Notes under the pieces: generated by a model
What the model saw: only the letters and a program-made list of their open reading frames with translations
What the model was told of the DNA's origin: nothing
The model's database searches: none
Made by a program: the position numbers and the translations under genes
From: Priestia flexa NBRC 15715
GTDB lineage: Bacteria; Bacillota; Bacilli; Bacillales; Bacillaceae_H
Length of the DNA: 45,376 bases
NCBI RefSeq assembly: GCF_001591565.1
Contig: NZ_BCVD01000013.1
Coordinates: forward strand, 1-45,376
Reading direction: 5' to 3'
Shown here: one piece after another, positions 8,246 through 17,089 of the stretch
Layout: each line of letters starts with the position of its first letter
How positions within the stretch are numbered: position 1 is the first letter of the stretch

Positions 8246-9619
8246 ATGGAACAAAACGCTGATTTACGTCCAATTGCGCACGAGAAATATCGTATTTTAG
8301 GTCCAAAAGCGTATGTGGCAATGTGGTGGGGAGATGCCGTAATGGTTGGTTCATTTATGTTAGGTTCAAGTTTAATTCCACCTTTTGGGAAGTTGAATTT
8401 GACGCAAGCTTTTATCGCTTTAATTCTAGCGAATATTCTCGCTGCTTTGTTATTTGCGTTAAATGGACGAGTAGGATGGAAACACGGGATTCCAATGGTT
8501 GTTCAGCTTAGATCTTCCTTTGGTCCGGTAGGTTCTCGAATTCCAGCTTTAATGCGAGCGGTCCCCGCGTTATTCTGGTATGGAGTCCAATCTTGGCTGG
8601 GGGCTCAGGCGCTGAACCAAGTGTTTATGGGACTTATCGGTTTTGATAACGTTTGGGTCTGGTTTTTTGCATTTCAAGCGCTCCAAATCTTCCTATCAGC
8701 TAAAGGCATTCAATCGATTAAGTGGATTGAAATTGTAGGATCTGTCATTATTATGCTGGGCGTTGTGTATTTGATTTTTCTCTTTTTATCCACCTTTGGA
8801 TTCGAAGTTGAGAAAGTCGCTAACACCGAGGGTTCCTGGGGAATTCCATTTTGGCTTGCGATGACGGTGTTAATCGGTCAATTTGCTGCACTGCTCATTA
8901 ATATTTCAGATTACACTCGCTACTTCCCACGTAAATCTTCAGCTGGTACGTTTGTAGGAGCTCACGTTGTAGGGATTGTTCCACCGATGATTTTATTGCC
9001 ATTCGTCGGCATTTTAGGAGCAGCGGCCGTCGGCGTCTGGAATCCTGTTGATATTATCTCAAATCATATTTCGAATGTAGTAGCCAGTATTATTGTGTTA
9101 ATCTTTATTGCTCTAGCCCAAGTTACAACAAACTTAGTAGCTAATATCATGCCTCCAGTACTTGTGGCAATGGATTTATTTAAAATCTCATGGGAAAAAG
9201 CCTGCGTAATTGTCGGAGTACTAGGAGTAGTAACGTGTCCATGGTTTATTATGACGGATTCATTATTTTTAACATTTATCGCAGTTGTTTCAGCTTTTTT
9301 AGGTCCGATTTTTGCGATTATGGTAGCAGACTTTTACTTTATTCATAAAGGTAATTATAATGTGGCTCCGTTATATGAAGGTAAACTATTTATGGCATTT
9401 AAAGGGTGGAATCCTGCCGCTATTATCGCCACAATTGTTGGAACGTCTCTCGCGTTTATTAACGTGGAACTTTCGTGGTTTTTAGGTTTAATTCCTGCAG
9501 CCCTTGTGTATGTTGTGTTAATGAAAACATGGATCATGAAGCATGAGCAGTATGTAAGAGAAGGGCTTAATCAAACATTCCGTCATTCAGCCCCATTAAA
9601 ACGTGAAGAAGCGAGCTGA
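8246..9619 (+). CDS. NCS1-family nucleobase/hydantoin/allantoin-type permease
   Basis: A 457-residue integral membrane protein with about 12 hydrophobic segments, of the NCS1 (Mhp1/PucI/CodB) family. Family-typical parts are the N-terminal MWWGDAVMVGSFMLG, FALNGRVGWKHGIPMVVQLRSSFG (about residues 72-95, NCS1 helix 3 region), PALFWYGVQSWLGAQALN (about 108-125), and NISDYTRYFPR (about 220-230). It probably imports a purine, pyrimidine or hydantoin/allantoin with a cation. A GlnR/TnrA box on its promoter suggests use as a nitrogen source. The exact substrate is not determinable. It is monocistronic. Confidence 0.85.
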   Translation: MEQNADLRPIAHEKYRILGPKAYVAMWWGDAVMVGSFMLGSSLIPPFGKLNLTQAFIALILANILAALLFALNGRVGWKHGIPMVVQLRSSFGPVGSRIPALMRAVPALFWYGVQSWLGAQALNQVFMGLIGFDNVWVWFFAFQALQIFLSAKGIQSIKWIEIVGSVIIMLGVVYLIFLFLSTFGFEVEKVANTEGSWGIPFWLAMTVLIGQFAALLINISDYTRYFPRKSSAGTFVGAHVVGIVPPMILLPFVGILGAAAVGVWNPVDIISNHISNVVASIIVLIFIALAQVTTNLVANIMPPVLVAMDLFKISWEKACVIVGVLGVVTCPWFIMTDSLFLTFIAVVSAFLGPIFAIMVADFYFIHKGNYNVAPLYEGKLFMAFKGWNPAAIIATIVGTSLAFINVELSWFLGLIPAALVYVVLMKTWIMKHEQYVREGLNQTFRHSAPLKREEAS

Positions 9620-9620
9620 A

Positions 9621-9650
9621 TCCAGGTAGGGAAACTCCTACCTGGATTTT
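9621..9650 (+). terminator. Rho-independent terminator
   Basis: TCCAGGTAGG and CCTACCTGGA form a 10-bp stem with a 6-nt loop and TTTT, starting 2 bp after the permease stop. Confidence 0.9.
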
Positions 9651-9715
9651 AGTGTGTTTAGTGAAAGTTTACTAATAAAAGATAAAAATTTATTGAAAAT
9701 TTCAAAAAAAATATA

Positions 9716-9744
9716 TTGAAAGCGCTTTATCTATATGTTATTCT
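9716..9744 (+). promoter_or_regulatory. melR promoter with overlapping cre site
   Basis: TTGAAA (9716) is spaced 17 bp from TATTCT (9739), a sigma-A-type promoter. The same -35 lies in TTGAAAGCGCTTTAT (9716-9730), which matches the CcpA cre consensus WTGNAANCGNWNNCW at all but one position. This predicts glucose repression of the regulator gene. Confidence 0.65.
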
Positions 9745-9756
9745 TCATTTATCGAG

Positions 9757-9767
9757 GTAAAATTTAC
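9757..9767 (+). promoter_or_regulatory. Candidate MelR operator
   Basis: GTAAAATTTAC is an 11-bp perfect palindrome just downstream of the predicted melR -10. A related element, GTGAAAGTTTAC, lies at 9661-9672. Autoregulation is an inference from position. Confidence 0.35.
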
Positions 9768-9807
9768 TGAAAAATAAGTAAAAAACACATGTAGTGAGGT
9801 AGTGTAT

Positions 9808-10851
9808 ATGACCACGTTAAAAGAGGTAGCAACTGCTGCAAAAGTTTCAAGCACCACCGCATCTAGGGTGTTAAACAATGATCACACACTTTCTGTTTCT
9901 GATGAAACCAGAAGTCGAGTTTTAAAAGCTGCAAAAGCATTGAATTATACACCCGTAAGAGCGCGTAAAGGAGAGACGGGAGATGCAAATCTTACTCCCC
10001 GTATTGGTATTATGTTTGCCCAAACTGTTGAAGAAGAGCTGGCAGACCCCTTCTTTTCATCTATACGACACGGAATTGAGAATGCTTGCATAGAGAGAGG
10101 AATTTTAACAAATCGAATGTTTCGTCTAAAAAGCATGCATCGAGAAGAAGTGCTTCATGACCTAGATGGTTTAATTGTTGTCGGGCGCATTAGTGCTGAG
10201 ACGATTCAAACTGTTAGTAATCATCTCGACAATATTATCTTTGTCAATCACTTAGCGGATGAAAATACATATGATTCAGTCATCAGCGATTTTGAACGCG
10301 CAACGGAAAGTGCGCTTGAGCATTTAATACAGTTAGGTTATCAGCGTATTGGCTACATCGGAGGACGTGAACGAGAACATTTTATAAACGGAAATCAGGT
10401 TATTGAAGATAAGCGCCAAACAACATTTGAAAAAATACTAGAGAAAAAAGGAATGTTTTGTTCTAGCGATGTTCATATTGGTGAATTCGCCATGGCTCAA
10501 GGGTATGAGTTAATGGAGAAAGCGATTAAACAAGGAAATTTGCCAGAAGCCTTTTTCATAGCGAGCGATTCAATGGCGATTGGCGCAATGCGAGCTCTTC
10601 AAAAAGCGAATCGTAAAGTGCCAGAAGATGTTGCGATTGTAAGCTTTAACGATGTAGATGTTGCAGAATTTACGAGTACGCCTCTAACCACGGTCAAGGT
10701 CTACACGGAGCAGATGGGCCAGTTAGCGGTCAACTTACTAATGGATCGAATAAATGGGCGCAAGATTCCGCTAAAGGTGACGGTACCTACAAAATTAGTA
10801 ATTCGAGATAGCTGTGGTTTAACAATGAAACGAATGGCTAGCGGGGCGTAA
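9808..10851 (+). CDS. melR: LacI-family regulator of the alpha-galactoside operon
   Basis: A 347-residue repressor. The N-terminal LacI helix-turn-helix reads TTLKEVATAAKVSSTTASRVL (about residues 2-22), followed by the hinge region and a periplasmic-binding-like sensor domain with DGLIVVGR near 122 and the family-typical FFIASDSMAIGAMRAL near 250. Closest in layout to Bacillus subtilis MsmR/MelR, which sits at the same place before msmE/melE. The ATG at 9808 is preferred to a GTG at 9802 because GTGAGGT then has a 7-base spacing. The effector is presumably melibiose or another alpha-galactoside. Confidence 0.85.
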   Translation: MTTLKEVATAAKVSSTTASRVLNNDHTLSVSDETRSRVLKAAKALNYTPVRARKGETGDANLTPRIGIMFAQTVEEELADPFFSSIRHGIENACIERGILTNRMFRLKSMHREEVLHDLDGLIVVGRISAETIQTVSNHLDNIIFVNHLADENTYDSVISDFERATESALEHLIQLGYQRIGYIGGREREHFINGNQVIEDKRQTTFEKILEKKGMFCSSDVHIGEFAMAQGYELMEKAIKQGNLPEAFFIASDSMAIGAMRALQKANRKVPEDVAIVSFNDVDVAEFTSTPLTTVKVYTEQMGQLAVNLLMDRINGRKIPLKVTVPTKLVIRDSCGLTMKRMASGA

Positions 10852-10873
10852 ACAGTATAACTGAAAGGAGGTG

Positions 10874-10942
10874 ATGCACGAGCCTTATTGGAACGTAAAT
10901 GATTGTAAGGGGGAGAAGAAATCGAAAGTAAAAAACACATAA
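10874..10942 (+). CDS. Possible 22-codon small ORF after melR
   Basis: It reads MHEPYWNVNDCKG and a Lys-rich tail. A perfect anti-SD match AAAGGAGGTG lies directly before the ATG, but GGAGG is only 2 bases from the start, tighter than normal. It might be a leader peptide or a fortuitous ORF. The 305-base gap between melR and melE otherwise holds only the structured element and operator listed below. Confidence 0.22.
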   Translation: MHEPYWNVNDCKGEKKSKVKNT

Positions 10943-10952
10943 AAAAAAGAGA

Positions 10953-11041
10953 TTAAAAAACCTAGAGCAAATGCTTCCGTTTTATTGGCAGATAAAGCGG
11001 AACAAGCAAGATGGCAGTCCTTCTTATCTAGGGGTTTTTAA
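10953..11041 (+). ncRNA. Nested stem-loop RNA element between melR and melE
   Basis: The outer stem pairs TTAAAAAACCTAGA (10953-10966) with TCTAGG...TTTTTAA (11027-11041), with a two-G bulge. Inside is an 11-bp hairpin, TTCCGTTTTAT (10975-10985) with ATAAAGCGGAA (10992-11002), one G-U pair and a TGGCAG loop. TGGCAG recurs at 11012-11017. The simplest reading is an elaborate terminator of melR (TTTTT follows GGGG), but the branched shape and loop repeat also fit a cis-regulatory RNA. No known riboswitch class is recognised. Confidence 0.45.
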
Positions 11042-11094
11042 CCTCAAATAAAACATATAGAAGCCTATTATACTTACTTTTTTATTTTCTGGCA

Positions 11095-11109
11095 ATAAAA
11101 CCGTTTTAT
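11095..11109 (+). promoter_or_regulatory. Candidate LacI-family operator before melE
   Basis: ATAAAAC-C-GTTTTAT is a perfect 7-1-7 palindrome 47 bp upstream of the melE start. A -10-like TATACT lies upstream at 11069, so binding here would block transcription. It is the best candidate for control of melEDCA, but differs from the palindrome before melR. Confidence 0.45.
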
Positions 11110-11156
11110 CCTAATTAATCAGAAAATTCTAAATAAATAACGTGTAGGAGGAGCAC

Positions 11157-12416
11157 ATGAAGAACGTGACGCGTTTGTTAATTTTGTTTATGATTTTTGC
11201 GGTATTTGCGGCGGGGTGTGGAAGCAAAGGAGCTTCTTCTGGTGATGGTGGTAAAGTCACACTAACACTGTTTTCCACAATGAGTAATAAAGGAGAAAGA
11301 GCAGCATTAGAAAGCGTAATTGCAGATTTTGAAAAGGAAAATCCTGATATAGCGATTGAAGCAAACTTTCCTGGAAACGGATATGAGGATATGCTTCGTG
11401 TGAAGATGGGTGCCAACGACATGCCAGATTTATTTGATACGCACGGTTGGTCACAGCTTCGATACGGTGAATATGTTGCAGATTTAAAAGACATGAATTG
11501 GGTGAAAGACTTAGATCCTGCGCTTAATCAAATTTTAAAAGATGAAAGCGGCAAGGTGTACGCTTACCCGTTAAATCAAGCTAAAGATGGGATTAGCTAT
11601 AATGTGAAACTACTAGAACAATACGGAATTAAACCACCACAAACAATGGATGAGTTTGTGAAAGCATTAGAAGTAGTAAAAAACAAAAGCAAAGGTGATG
11701 TCGTACCGCTTTGGATTCCTGGAGGAGAAAACGGAAATATTGCGCAAATCTTTGACCAAATCGCTACGCCATATCTTATTACTGACAAAGAGAATGGACA
11801 TGGAGACGAGCTGTTAGATGGAAGCTTCAACTGGTCAAAATACGATCAGCTAGGAGAGTTGATGGTCGATTTAAAGAAAAAAGATTTACTCAACAAAGAT
11901 GTATTAACAGCGAAACAATCCCAGGTAACGGAGCTTATGGCACAAGATAAAATTGCGTTTACATTCGTAGGAGGCTCCTTAGGTCCTGATGCAACAGAAC
12001 TAAATCCTGAAGTAAAGGTTGGAACAATTCCTGTACCAGCTGTTCATAAAGGGGATGCACAAAGTTGGATTGGCGGCGAGCGCTTTACACTAGCAGCATG
12101 GAAAGATTCTAAAAACCTAGACGAGGCAAAGGAATTTATTGAATTTGCGGCTAAGCCGGAAAATGTAAAGAAAATAGCTGAAGGCACATCTTCTACAGCG
12201 GCATTAAAAAATGTGGAAGCAGATAACTACTACTCAGAGTTTTATAAGCAATATGAAGAAGTAAAGGTAGAGCCATACTTTGATCGTAAGTACTTACCAA
12301 GCGGCATGTGGTCTGTGATGTCAACAACAGGTCAAGAGCTATTAGCTGGAACGCTTACAGCAAAACAGCTTTCTAAGAAAATGGAAGAAGAGTATAACCG
12401 CTTGCGAAAGCAGTAA
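11157..12416 (+). CDS. melE: Alpha-galactoside ABC transporter substrate-binding lipoprotein
   Basis: A 419-residue extracytoplasmic sugar-binding protein of family 1 (MsmE/MelE type). The signal peptide ends in the lipobox AAGC with Cys21 as the lipidated residue. A Gly/Ser-rich linker follows, then a solute-binding fold with a NIAQIFDQIATPYL segment near 194-207 and an EFIEFAAKPENVKKIAEG segment near 326-343. An AGGAGGAG site precedes the ATG. It is the first gene of melE-melD-melC-melA, delivering melibiose, raffinose or stachyose-like sugars to MelDC. Substrate range is inferred from synteny and the downstream alpha-galactosidase. Confidence 0.88.
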   Translation: MKNVTRLLILFMIFAVFAAGCGSKGASSGDGGKVTLTLFSTMSNKGERAALESVIADFEKENPDIAIEANFPGNGYEDMLRVKMGANDMPDLFDTHGWSQLRYGEYVADLKDMNWVKDLDPALNQILKDESGKVYAYPLNQAKDGISYNVKLLEQYGIKPPQTMDEFVKALEVVKNKSKGDVVPLWIPGGENGNIAQIFDQIATPYLITDKENGHGDELLDGSFNWSKYDQLGELMVDLKKKDLLNKDVLTAKQSQVTELMAQDKIAFTFVGGSLGPDATELNPEVKVGTIPVPAVHKGDAQSWIGGERFTLAAWKDSKNLDEAKEFIEFAAKPENVKKIAEGTSSTAALKNVEADNYYSEFYKQYEEVKVEPYFDRKYLPSGMWSVMSTTGQELLAGTLTAKQLSKKMEEEYNRLRKQ

Positions 12417-12425
12417 AAAGTTAGG

Positions 12426-12453
12426 GAAAGCAGTGCTTAATTGTGCTGCTTTC
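12426..12453 (+). other. Intercistronic hairpin between melE and melD
   Basis: GAAAGCAG and CTGCTTTC pair around a 12-nt loop with no T tract. Such hairpins commonly protect the upstream binding-protein message and lower permease expression relative to the lipoprotein. A role here is inferred. Confidence 0.5.
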
Positions 12454-12488
12454 TGCAAACTGCATCTAGCTGAAATAGGAGTGAGGTT

Positions 12489-13430
12489 ATGAGCGAATTA
12501 GTAAGAAACGAGCGGCTACCCAAAGAGTCTACTTCAGTTATAAAGAAAAAAAAGTCAACTAAGCTCAAAAAAGAATCATCTTTATGGTGGATGTACTTAC
12601 CTGGGCTTGTCATTGTTACGCTGTTTATTATTTATCCATTCATTAATGGCATCCAGCTTTCGTTTACAAACTGGAATGGTTTTTCGCAAACATATGATTG
12701 GATTGGAGTTGAACAGTATCAGAGGTTACTAGCGGATCCAACAACGTGGCTGGTTGTGAAAAATACGCTATTGTACGGAATTGGAAGTACAATTTTTCAG
12801 AATATACTGGGCTTGTTGTATGCACTTTTGTTGAATCAAAGTATTCGAATGAAAACATTCACGCGTACGATTGTTTATTTACCGGTTATTATTAGCCCGA
12901 TTATTATGGGATACATTTGGTACTTTTTCTTCTCATTTCAAGGTGGAGCGCTGAATGATGTGCTGATGCTCTTTGAGTATGAACCGGTTAACGCACTAGG
13001 GAATGCAAGTTTGAATCCATGGATCATTGTATTTGTTAATACGTATCAGTTTGTTGGGATTGCGGTGATTATTTATCTTGCGGGACTTCAAGGGATTTCA
13101 AAAGATTATTATGAAGCAGCTCAGTTAGATGGTGCTTCTGGTTGGCAGCAGTTTAAAACGATTACTCTTCCTTTACTAATGCCGTCTATTACAATTAACG
13201 TTGTTTTAAATATTATTGGAGGACTAAAGTTGTTTGACGTAATTGTTGCCTTAACAGGCGGGGGGCCTGGAGATGCATCACAATCTATGTCAACGTTTAT
13301 GTATGATTTATACTTTAAACGACAAGACGCAGGTTACGCTGCAACGCAGGGGGTATTTATGGCTGTGATTATTTTAATTATTAGCATCGGAGCATTGATT
13401 TACTTTAAGAGGAAGGAGACAGAAGCATGA
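12489..13430 (+). CDS. melD: Alpha-galactoside ABC transporter permease MelD (AmyD-like)
   Basis: A 313-residue integral membrane protein of the MalF-type carbohydrate permease family. A basic, Lys-rich N-terminus (about residues 1-35) is followed by six membrane segments and the ATPase-docking EAA loop, [22 protein letters not shown] (split at about residues 210-231). Its stop overlaps the melC start (ATGA). The operon encodes no ATP-binding subunit, so the pair probably uses a shared ATPase such as MsmX, as in Bacillus subtilis. Confidence 0.88.
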   Translation: MSELVRNERLPKESTSVIKKKKSTKLKKESSLWWMYLPGLVIVTLFIIYPFINGIQLSFTNWNGFSQTYDWIGVEQYQRLLADPTTWLVVKNTLLYGIGSTIFQNILGLLYALLLNQSIRMKTFTRTIVYLPVIISPIIMGYIWYFFFSFQGGALNDVLMLFEYEPVNALGNASLNPWIIVFVNTYQFVGIAVIIYLAGLQGISKDYYEAAQLDGASGWQQFKTITLPLLMPSITINVVLNIIGGLKLFDVIVALTGGGPGDASQSMSTFMYDLYFKRQDAGYAATQGVFMAVIILIISIGALIYFKRKETEA

Positions 13431-14260
13431 TTGATTACACGAATAAGAAGAAAAAAAGATGGCTTACAGTTTTGGCTGTTGTGATCACCATCTTTCATAT
13501 TGTGCCGTTCTATATTCTTGTGACAACATCGCTTAAACCAGCGGGAGACTTCAGTTCAAAGTGGGTATTTCCATCACAGCCCAATGTTCAAAATTTTGCT
13601 GATGCGTGGAGTCAAGCAGGACTTGGTACAGCGTTCTTAAATACGGTTATTATTACGTTTTGCTCAGCCGTTTTACTTATTGTATTAGGTTCGCTCGCTG
13701 CTTATCCACTAGCACGTCGTCAAACAAAGCTAAATAAATACGTCTACTTTATCTTTATTGGAATTATGGTCATCCCCCCGCTAACAGCACTTGTTCCCCT
13801 TTACAAAATGGTGGTTAACATGGGGATGATGAACACATACCAAATTGCTATCTTAAACAATGTGGCAGCATTTTTACCATTAACAATCTTTCTATATGCA
13901 GGATTCATTCGCTCGACGATTTCAAAAGAGCTCGAAGAAGCAGCGAAAATTGATGGAGCAAGTACGTTAGGTATCTTTTTCCGCATCGTCTTCCCACTGT
14001 TAAAGCCAGTGACGGCGTCTGTTTTAATCATTTCATGCGTGTATATTTGGAACGATTATCAGTTTGCGATTTTCTTCTTGCAAGATAAAGAAATGCATAC
14101 ATTAACGGTTACGCTTGCCAGTTTCTTTGCACAAAATCAGCATAATTTGAGCTTAGTAGGAGCAGCAGCTTTAATCGCTATGCTGCCGATGACAATTTTA
14201 TTTTTACTTCTACAAAAATATTTTATTGCCGGCTTAGCTTCGGGATCTGTTAAAGGCTAA
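13427..14260 (+). CDS. melC: Alpha-galactoside ABC transporter permease MelC (AmyC-like)
   Basis: A 277-residue MalG-type permease with six membrane segments. The EAA loop is [20 protein letters not shown] near residues 170-190, and the C-terminal [13 protein letters not shown] is the usual ending of sugar MalG proteins. It starts 4 bp inside melD, indicating coupled translation, and is followed after 26 bp by melA. It forms the membrane channel with MelD. Confidence 0.88.
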   Translation: MIDYTNKKKKRWLTVLAVVITIFHIVPFYILVTTSLKPAGDFSSKWVFPSQPNVQNFADAWSQAGLGTAFLNTVIITFCSAVLLIVLGSLAAYPLARRQTKLNKYVYFIFIGIMVIPPLTALVPLYKMVVNMGMMNTYQIAILNNVAAFLPLTIFLYAGFIRSTISKELEEAAKIDGASTLGIFFRIVFPLLKPVTASVLIISCVYIWNDYQFAIFFLQDKEMHTLTVTLASFFAQNQHNLSLVGAAALIAMLPMTILFLLLQKYFIAGLASGSVKG

Positions 14261-14286
14261 ATGATGAAAAGAGAGGGAGAGAATTA

Positions 14287-15609
14287 ATGACAAAAATTAC
14301 GTTTATCGGTGCAGGAAGTACAGTATTCGCCAAAAATATTTTAGGAGACTGCATGTTTGTTCCGGCTTTGGCAGGATTTGAATTTGCCTTATATGATATC
14401 GACGAGCAGCGTTTAAAGGATTCAGAAAACATGCTTAATAACCTAAAAGAAAACTATAAAATCAACGTGACGGTTAAATCGTACCTTAATCGAAAAGAAG
14501 CGCTTAAAGGCGCAAAGTACGTAATCAATGCCATACAGGTAGGGGGATATAAACCAAGTACGGTAATTGATTTTGATATTCCAAAGAAATATGGTCTTCG
14601 CCAAACGATTGGTGACACGGTTGGCATTGGTGGTATCTTTAGATCTCTGCGCACCATTCCAGTGATGCTTGATTTTGCAAAAGATATGGAAGAAGTCTGC
14701 CCGGATGCGCTGTTTTTAAATTACACAAATCCAATGGCTACTTTAACGGGTGCGATGTTACGCTATACGGATATTCAGGCGGTCGGGCTTTGTCATAGCG
14801 TACAGGTATGTACCAAAGATTTATTTAAGGCGCTTGAAATGGATCACGAAGGAATTGAAGAAAAAATCGCAGGTATTAATCATATGGCATGGCTATTAGA
14901 AGTAAAGCGGGATGGAAAAGACTTATATCCTGAAATTAAGCGCCGTGCTCGTGAAAAGCAAAAAATAAAGCATAATGATATGGTGCGTTTCGAGCTTATG
15001 GACAAGTTTGGTTATTATATTACGGAGTCGTCTGAACATAACGCAGAGTATCACCCATATTTTATTAAGAACAACTATCCAGGTTTAATCGACCAATTTA
15101 ACATTCCGCTTGATGAATACCCAAGACGATGCGAAGAGCAAATTAGCCAATGGGAAACGATGCGAGAAGAGCTTGTTCATAACAGAAATCTCACGCACAC
15201 GCGCTCTCATGAATATGGTTCACGTATCATTGAAGCGATGGAAACGAATACGCCATTTAAGTTTGCAGGCAACGTATTAAACACAGGTGGTTTAATTAGT
15301 AACCTGCCACAAAAAGCGTGCGTAGAAGTCCCGTGTATCGTTGATCGTAGCGGTATTATTCCAGGTTATATCGGAGAGCTACCAGAGCAACTAGCAGCGC
15401 TTAATCGTACAAATATCAATACGCAACTTTTAACAATCGAAGCAGCAGTGACCAAAAAGCGTGAGCATATCTACCAAGCTGCAATGTTAGACCCTCATAC
15501 AAGTGCTGAACTATCAATGGATGATATTGTTTTACTATGTGACGATTTGATTGAAGCACACGGTGATTGGTTACCACAGTTTTCAGGAAAAGTGTATCAG
15601 TCTATCTAA
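14287..15609 (+). CDS. melA: Alpha-galactosidase, glycoside hydrolase family 4
   Basis: A 440-residue cytoplasmic enzyme that hydrolyses melibiose-type alpha-1,6-galactosides by the NAD- and Mn-dependent GH4 mechanism. The dinucleotide-binding loop FIGAGSTVFAKNILGD is at residues 5-20. The metal-site Cys lies in GLCHSVQ (about 168-174) and the His in AGINHMAWL (about 198-206). Length is close to the 432 residues of Bacillus subtilis MelA. AGAGGGAGAG precedes the ATG. It is the last gene of the operon, followed by a strong terminator. Confidence 0.93.
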   Translation: MTKITFIGAGSTVFAKNILGDCMFVPALAGFEFALYDIDEQRLKDSENMLNNLKENYKINVTVKSYLNRKEALKGAKYVINAIQVGGYKPSTVIDFDIPKKYGLRQTIGDTVGIGGIFRSLRTIPVMLDFAKDMEEVCPDALFLNYTNPMATLTGAMLRYTDIQAVGLCHSVQVCTKDLFKALEMDHEGIEEKIAGINHMAWLLEVKRDGKDLYPEIKRRAREKQKIKHNDMVRFELMDKFGYYITESSEHNAEYHPYFIKNNYPGLIDQFNIPLDEYPRRCEEQISQWETMREELVHNRNLTHTRSHEYGSRIIEAMETNTPFKFAGNVLNTGGLISNLPQKACVEVPCIVDRSGIIPGYIGELPEQLAALNRTNINTQLLTIEAAVTKKREHIYQAAMLDPHTSAELSMDDIVLLCDDLIEAHGDWLPQFSGKVYQSI

Positions 15610-15618
15610 TAATAAATG

Positions 15619-15645
15619 AGTAGGGAAAATTCCCTACTCGTTTTG
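15619..15645. terminator. Bidirectional terminator after melA
   Basis: GAGTAGGGAA and TTCCCTACTC form a stem with an AA loop and GTTTT. The truncated minus-strand xylR ends inside it (its TAG lies in the stem). An almost identical stem occurs at 16784. Confidence 0.85.
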
Positions 15646-16026
15646 AACATTTAAGAAATGATTAATAACAATTGAGACAGCACCTAATGCAGGTGCATTT
15701 TTTCCTAATGAAGAGGGGAGTAGTTCACATGTATTTTCTAAATGAGAATGTACCCTAGAAGCAACTTCATTTTTAATGGTGTTTAACACAATCGGGTGAG
15801 ATTCGATAATATTATTCCTTAGAATAATGGCTTGTGTGTCAAAAGTATTGAGAATGTTAGTGATGCCAATACTAATATAGAATCCAAAGTTTTGTAGTGC
15901 ATTTAAGGCATCCACATCATTTTTATTTGCACGTTCAATAATTTCTTTTCGTACCAAATTTTTTTCATTTTTTTCTTCTACAGAAGAAAAAGAAGCTAGT
16001 AAAGCTTTTTCAGAAGCAAAAGCCAT
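15634..16026 (-). pseudogene. xylR: Truncated xylose repressor XylR, C-terminal third only
   Basis: The reading frame encodes about 130 residues matching the C-terminal end of the ROK-family xylose repressor (ASEKALLASF near its start, LLPSSLGKNAPALGAVSIVI near its end). The whole DNA-binding domain, the ROK motif and the sugar site, about 250 residues, are missing. Upstream, sequence switches abruptly at about 16025 to the opposite-strand xylT fragment, so promoter and operator are gone too. An in-frame ATG exists but no convincing ribosome binding site, and the product could not bind DNA. Non-functional. Confidence 0.85.
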
Positions 16027-16723
16027 TTTGATGGATATCAAACAAACTATTACAATGAATGCTTCTTCTCAAAAGTTATTCGCCTATGGGAAATTGGTGA
16101 TTATTGTAGGAATACTACTTTCTGTTTTTCAACAATTTGTAGGTATAAATGTAGCTTTATATTATGCCCCACGTATTTTTGAAAGTATGGGAGCTGCTAA
16201 AGATTCTTCAATGTTGCAAACCATTATTATGGGATTAGTGAATGTTGTTTTTACAATTATTGCAATTTTAACAGTTGATCGATGGGGGAGAAAGCCCTTA
16301 TTAATAGTAGGTTCAATTGGAATGTCTATTGGAATGTTTGGTGTATCAAGTATGGCATTTTCTAATATGATTGGAATAGGGACACTTATATTTATTATTA
16401 TTTATACAGCTTCATTTATGATGTCATGGGGACCAATATGCTGGGTGCTGATTTCGGAGATTTTTCCTAATAAAATTAGAGGCCGAGCTGTAGCTATCGC
16501 TGTAGCAGTTCAATGGGCGGCTAACTATTTTATTTCCTCTACATACCCTACAATGATGGAGTATAGTGGAGGATTAACATATGGTTTTTATGGTTTGATG
16601 AGTGTACTTTCTGCTTTATTTGTCTGGAAGCTTGTTCCGGAAACGAAAGGAAAAACGCTTGAACAGATGGAAAATACATGGAGAAAAAGAAAAGAAGACC
16701 AAAAAGATAGTCAAATTATTTAA
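16027..16723 (+). pseudogene. xylT: Truncated xylose-proton symporter XylT, C-terminal half only
   Basis: About 230 residues of an MFS sugar porter: the second six-helix bundle starting with KLFAYGKLVIIVGILLSVFQ, the DRWGRKPLL loop, and the C-terminal sugar-porter signature PETKGKTLEQME. The first six helices (about 240-250 residues) are absent, and no promoter remains because the sequence upstream is the xylR remnant. In Bacillus xyl loci xylR is divergent from xylA-xylB-xylT. The arrangement here is what a single deletion from inside xylR to inside xylT would leave. Confidence 0.85.
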
Positions 16724-16783
16724 ATTAGGAGAATCATTCAAAGTAAACCATAAAATATACGTTTCCGGATTTTTGTAGATTGA

Positions 16784-16806
16784 CGAGTAGGGAGTTCCCT
16801 ACTCGT
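16784..16806. terminator. Bidirectional terminator after the xylT remnant
   Basis: GAGTAGGGA and TCCCTACTC pair, followed by GTTTTC. The convergent small gene ends within the stem. Confidence 0.85.
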
Positions 16807-17014
16807 TTTCTTCTTGTTCCAAACGTTTATAGTGTGTCTTCCCCATTTGATAGACGAAAAATAAAAAAATAGGCAAGAGAATGATAAGAGAAGACATGCG
16901 AATTAGCGTGTCCACAATGGCTCCTTTTGTAATAATTAAGTTCACGATAAACATTAAAACAAAAATTACAATACCTACAGTTGTTAGCGTTTTTTTCAGC
17001 TTTTCTACTTTCAC
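16799..17014 (-). CDS. Small two-helix membrane protein
   Basis: A 71-residue protein with two hydrophobic segments (TTVGIVIFVLMFIVNLII, and SSLIILLPIFLFFVYQM) and a charged C-terminus rich in Glu. The GTG at 17014 is chosen because AGGTG lies 6 bases upstream; a GTG at 17023 overlaps that site. No family is recognised. Its stop lies in the shared terminator. Confidence 0.55.
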   Translation of the reverse strand: MKVEKLKKTLTTVGIVIFVLMFIVNLIITKGAIVDTLIRMSSLIILLPIFLFFVYQMGKTHYKRLEQEENE

Positions 17015-17089
17015 TTTTATCACCTAGTTTTAAAAATAATGGATGAAGCACTGAAAATCAACTCTTTCGATGAAAAGAGAGCAAAGAGG

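Noticed and set aside
16827-17051. Alternative minus-strand frame overlapping the small two-helix protein
   Set aside because: It lacks a ribosome binding site and has poor amino-acid composition compared with the two-helix frame next to it.
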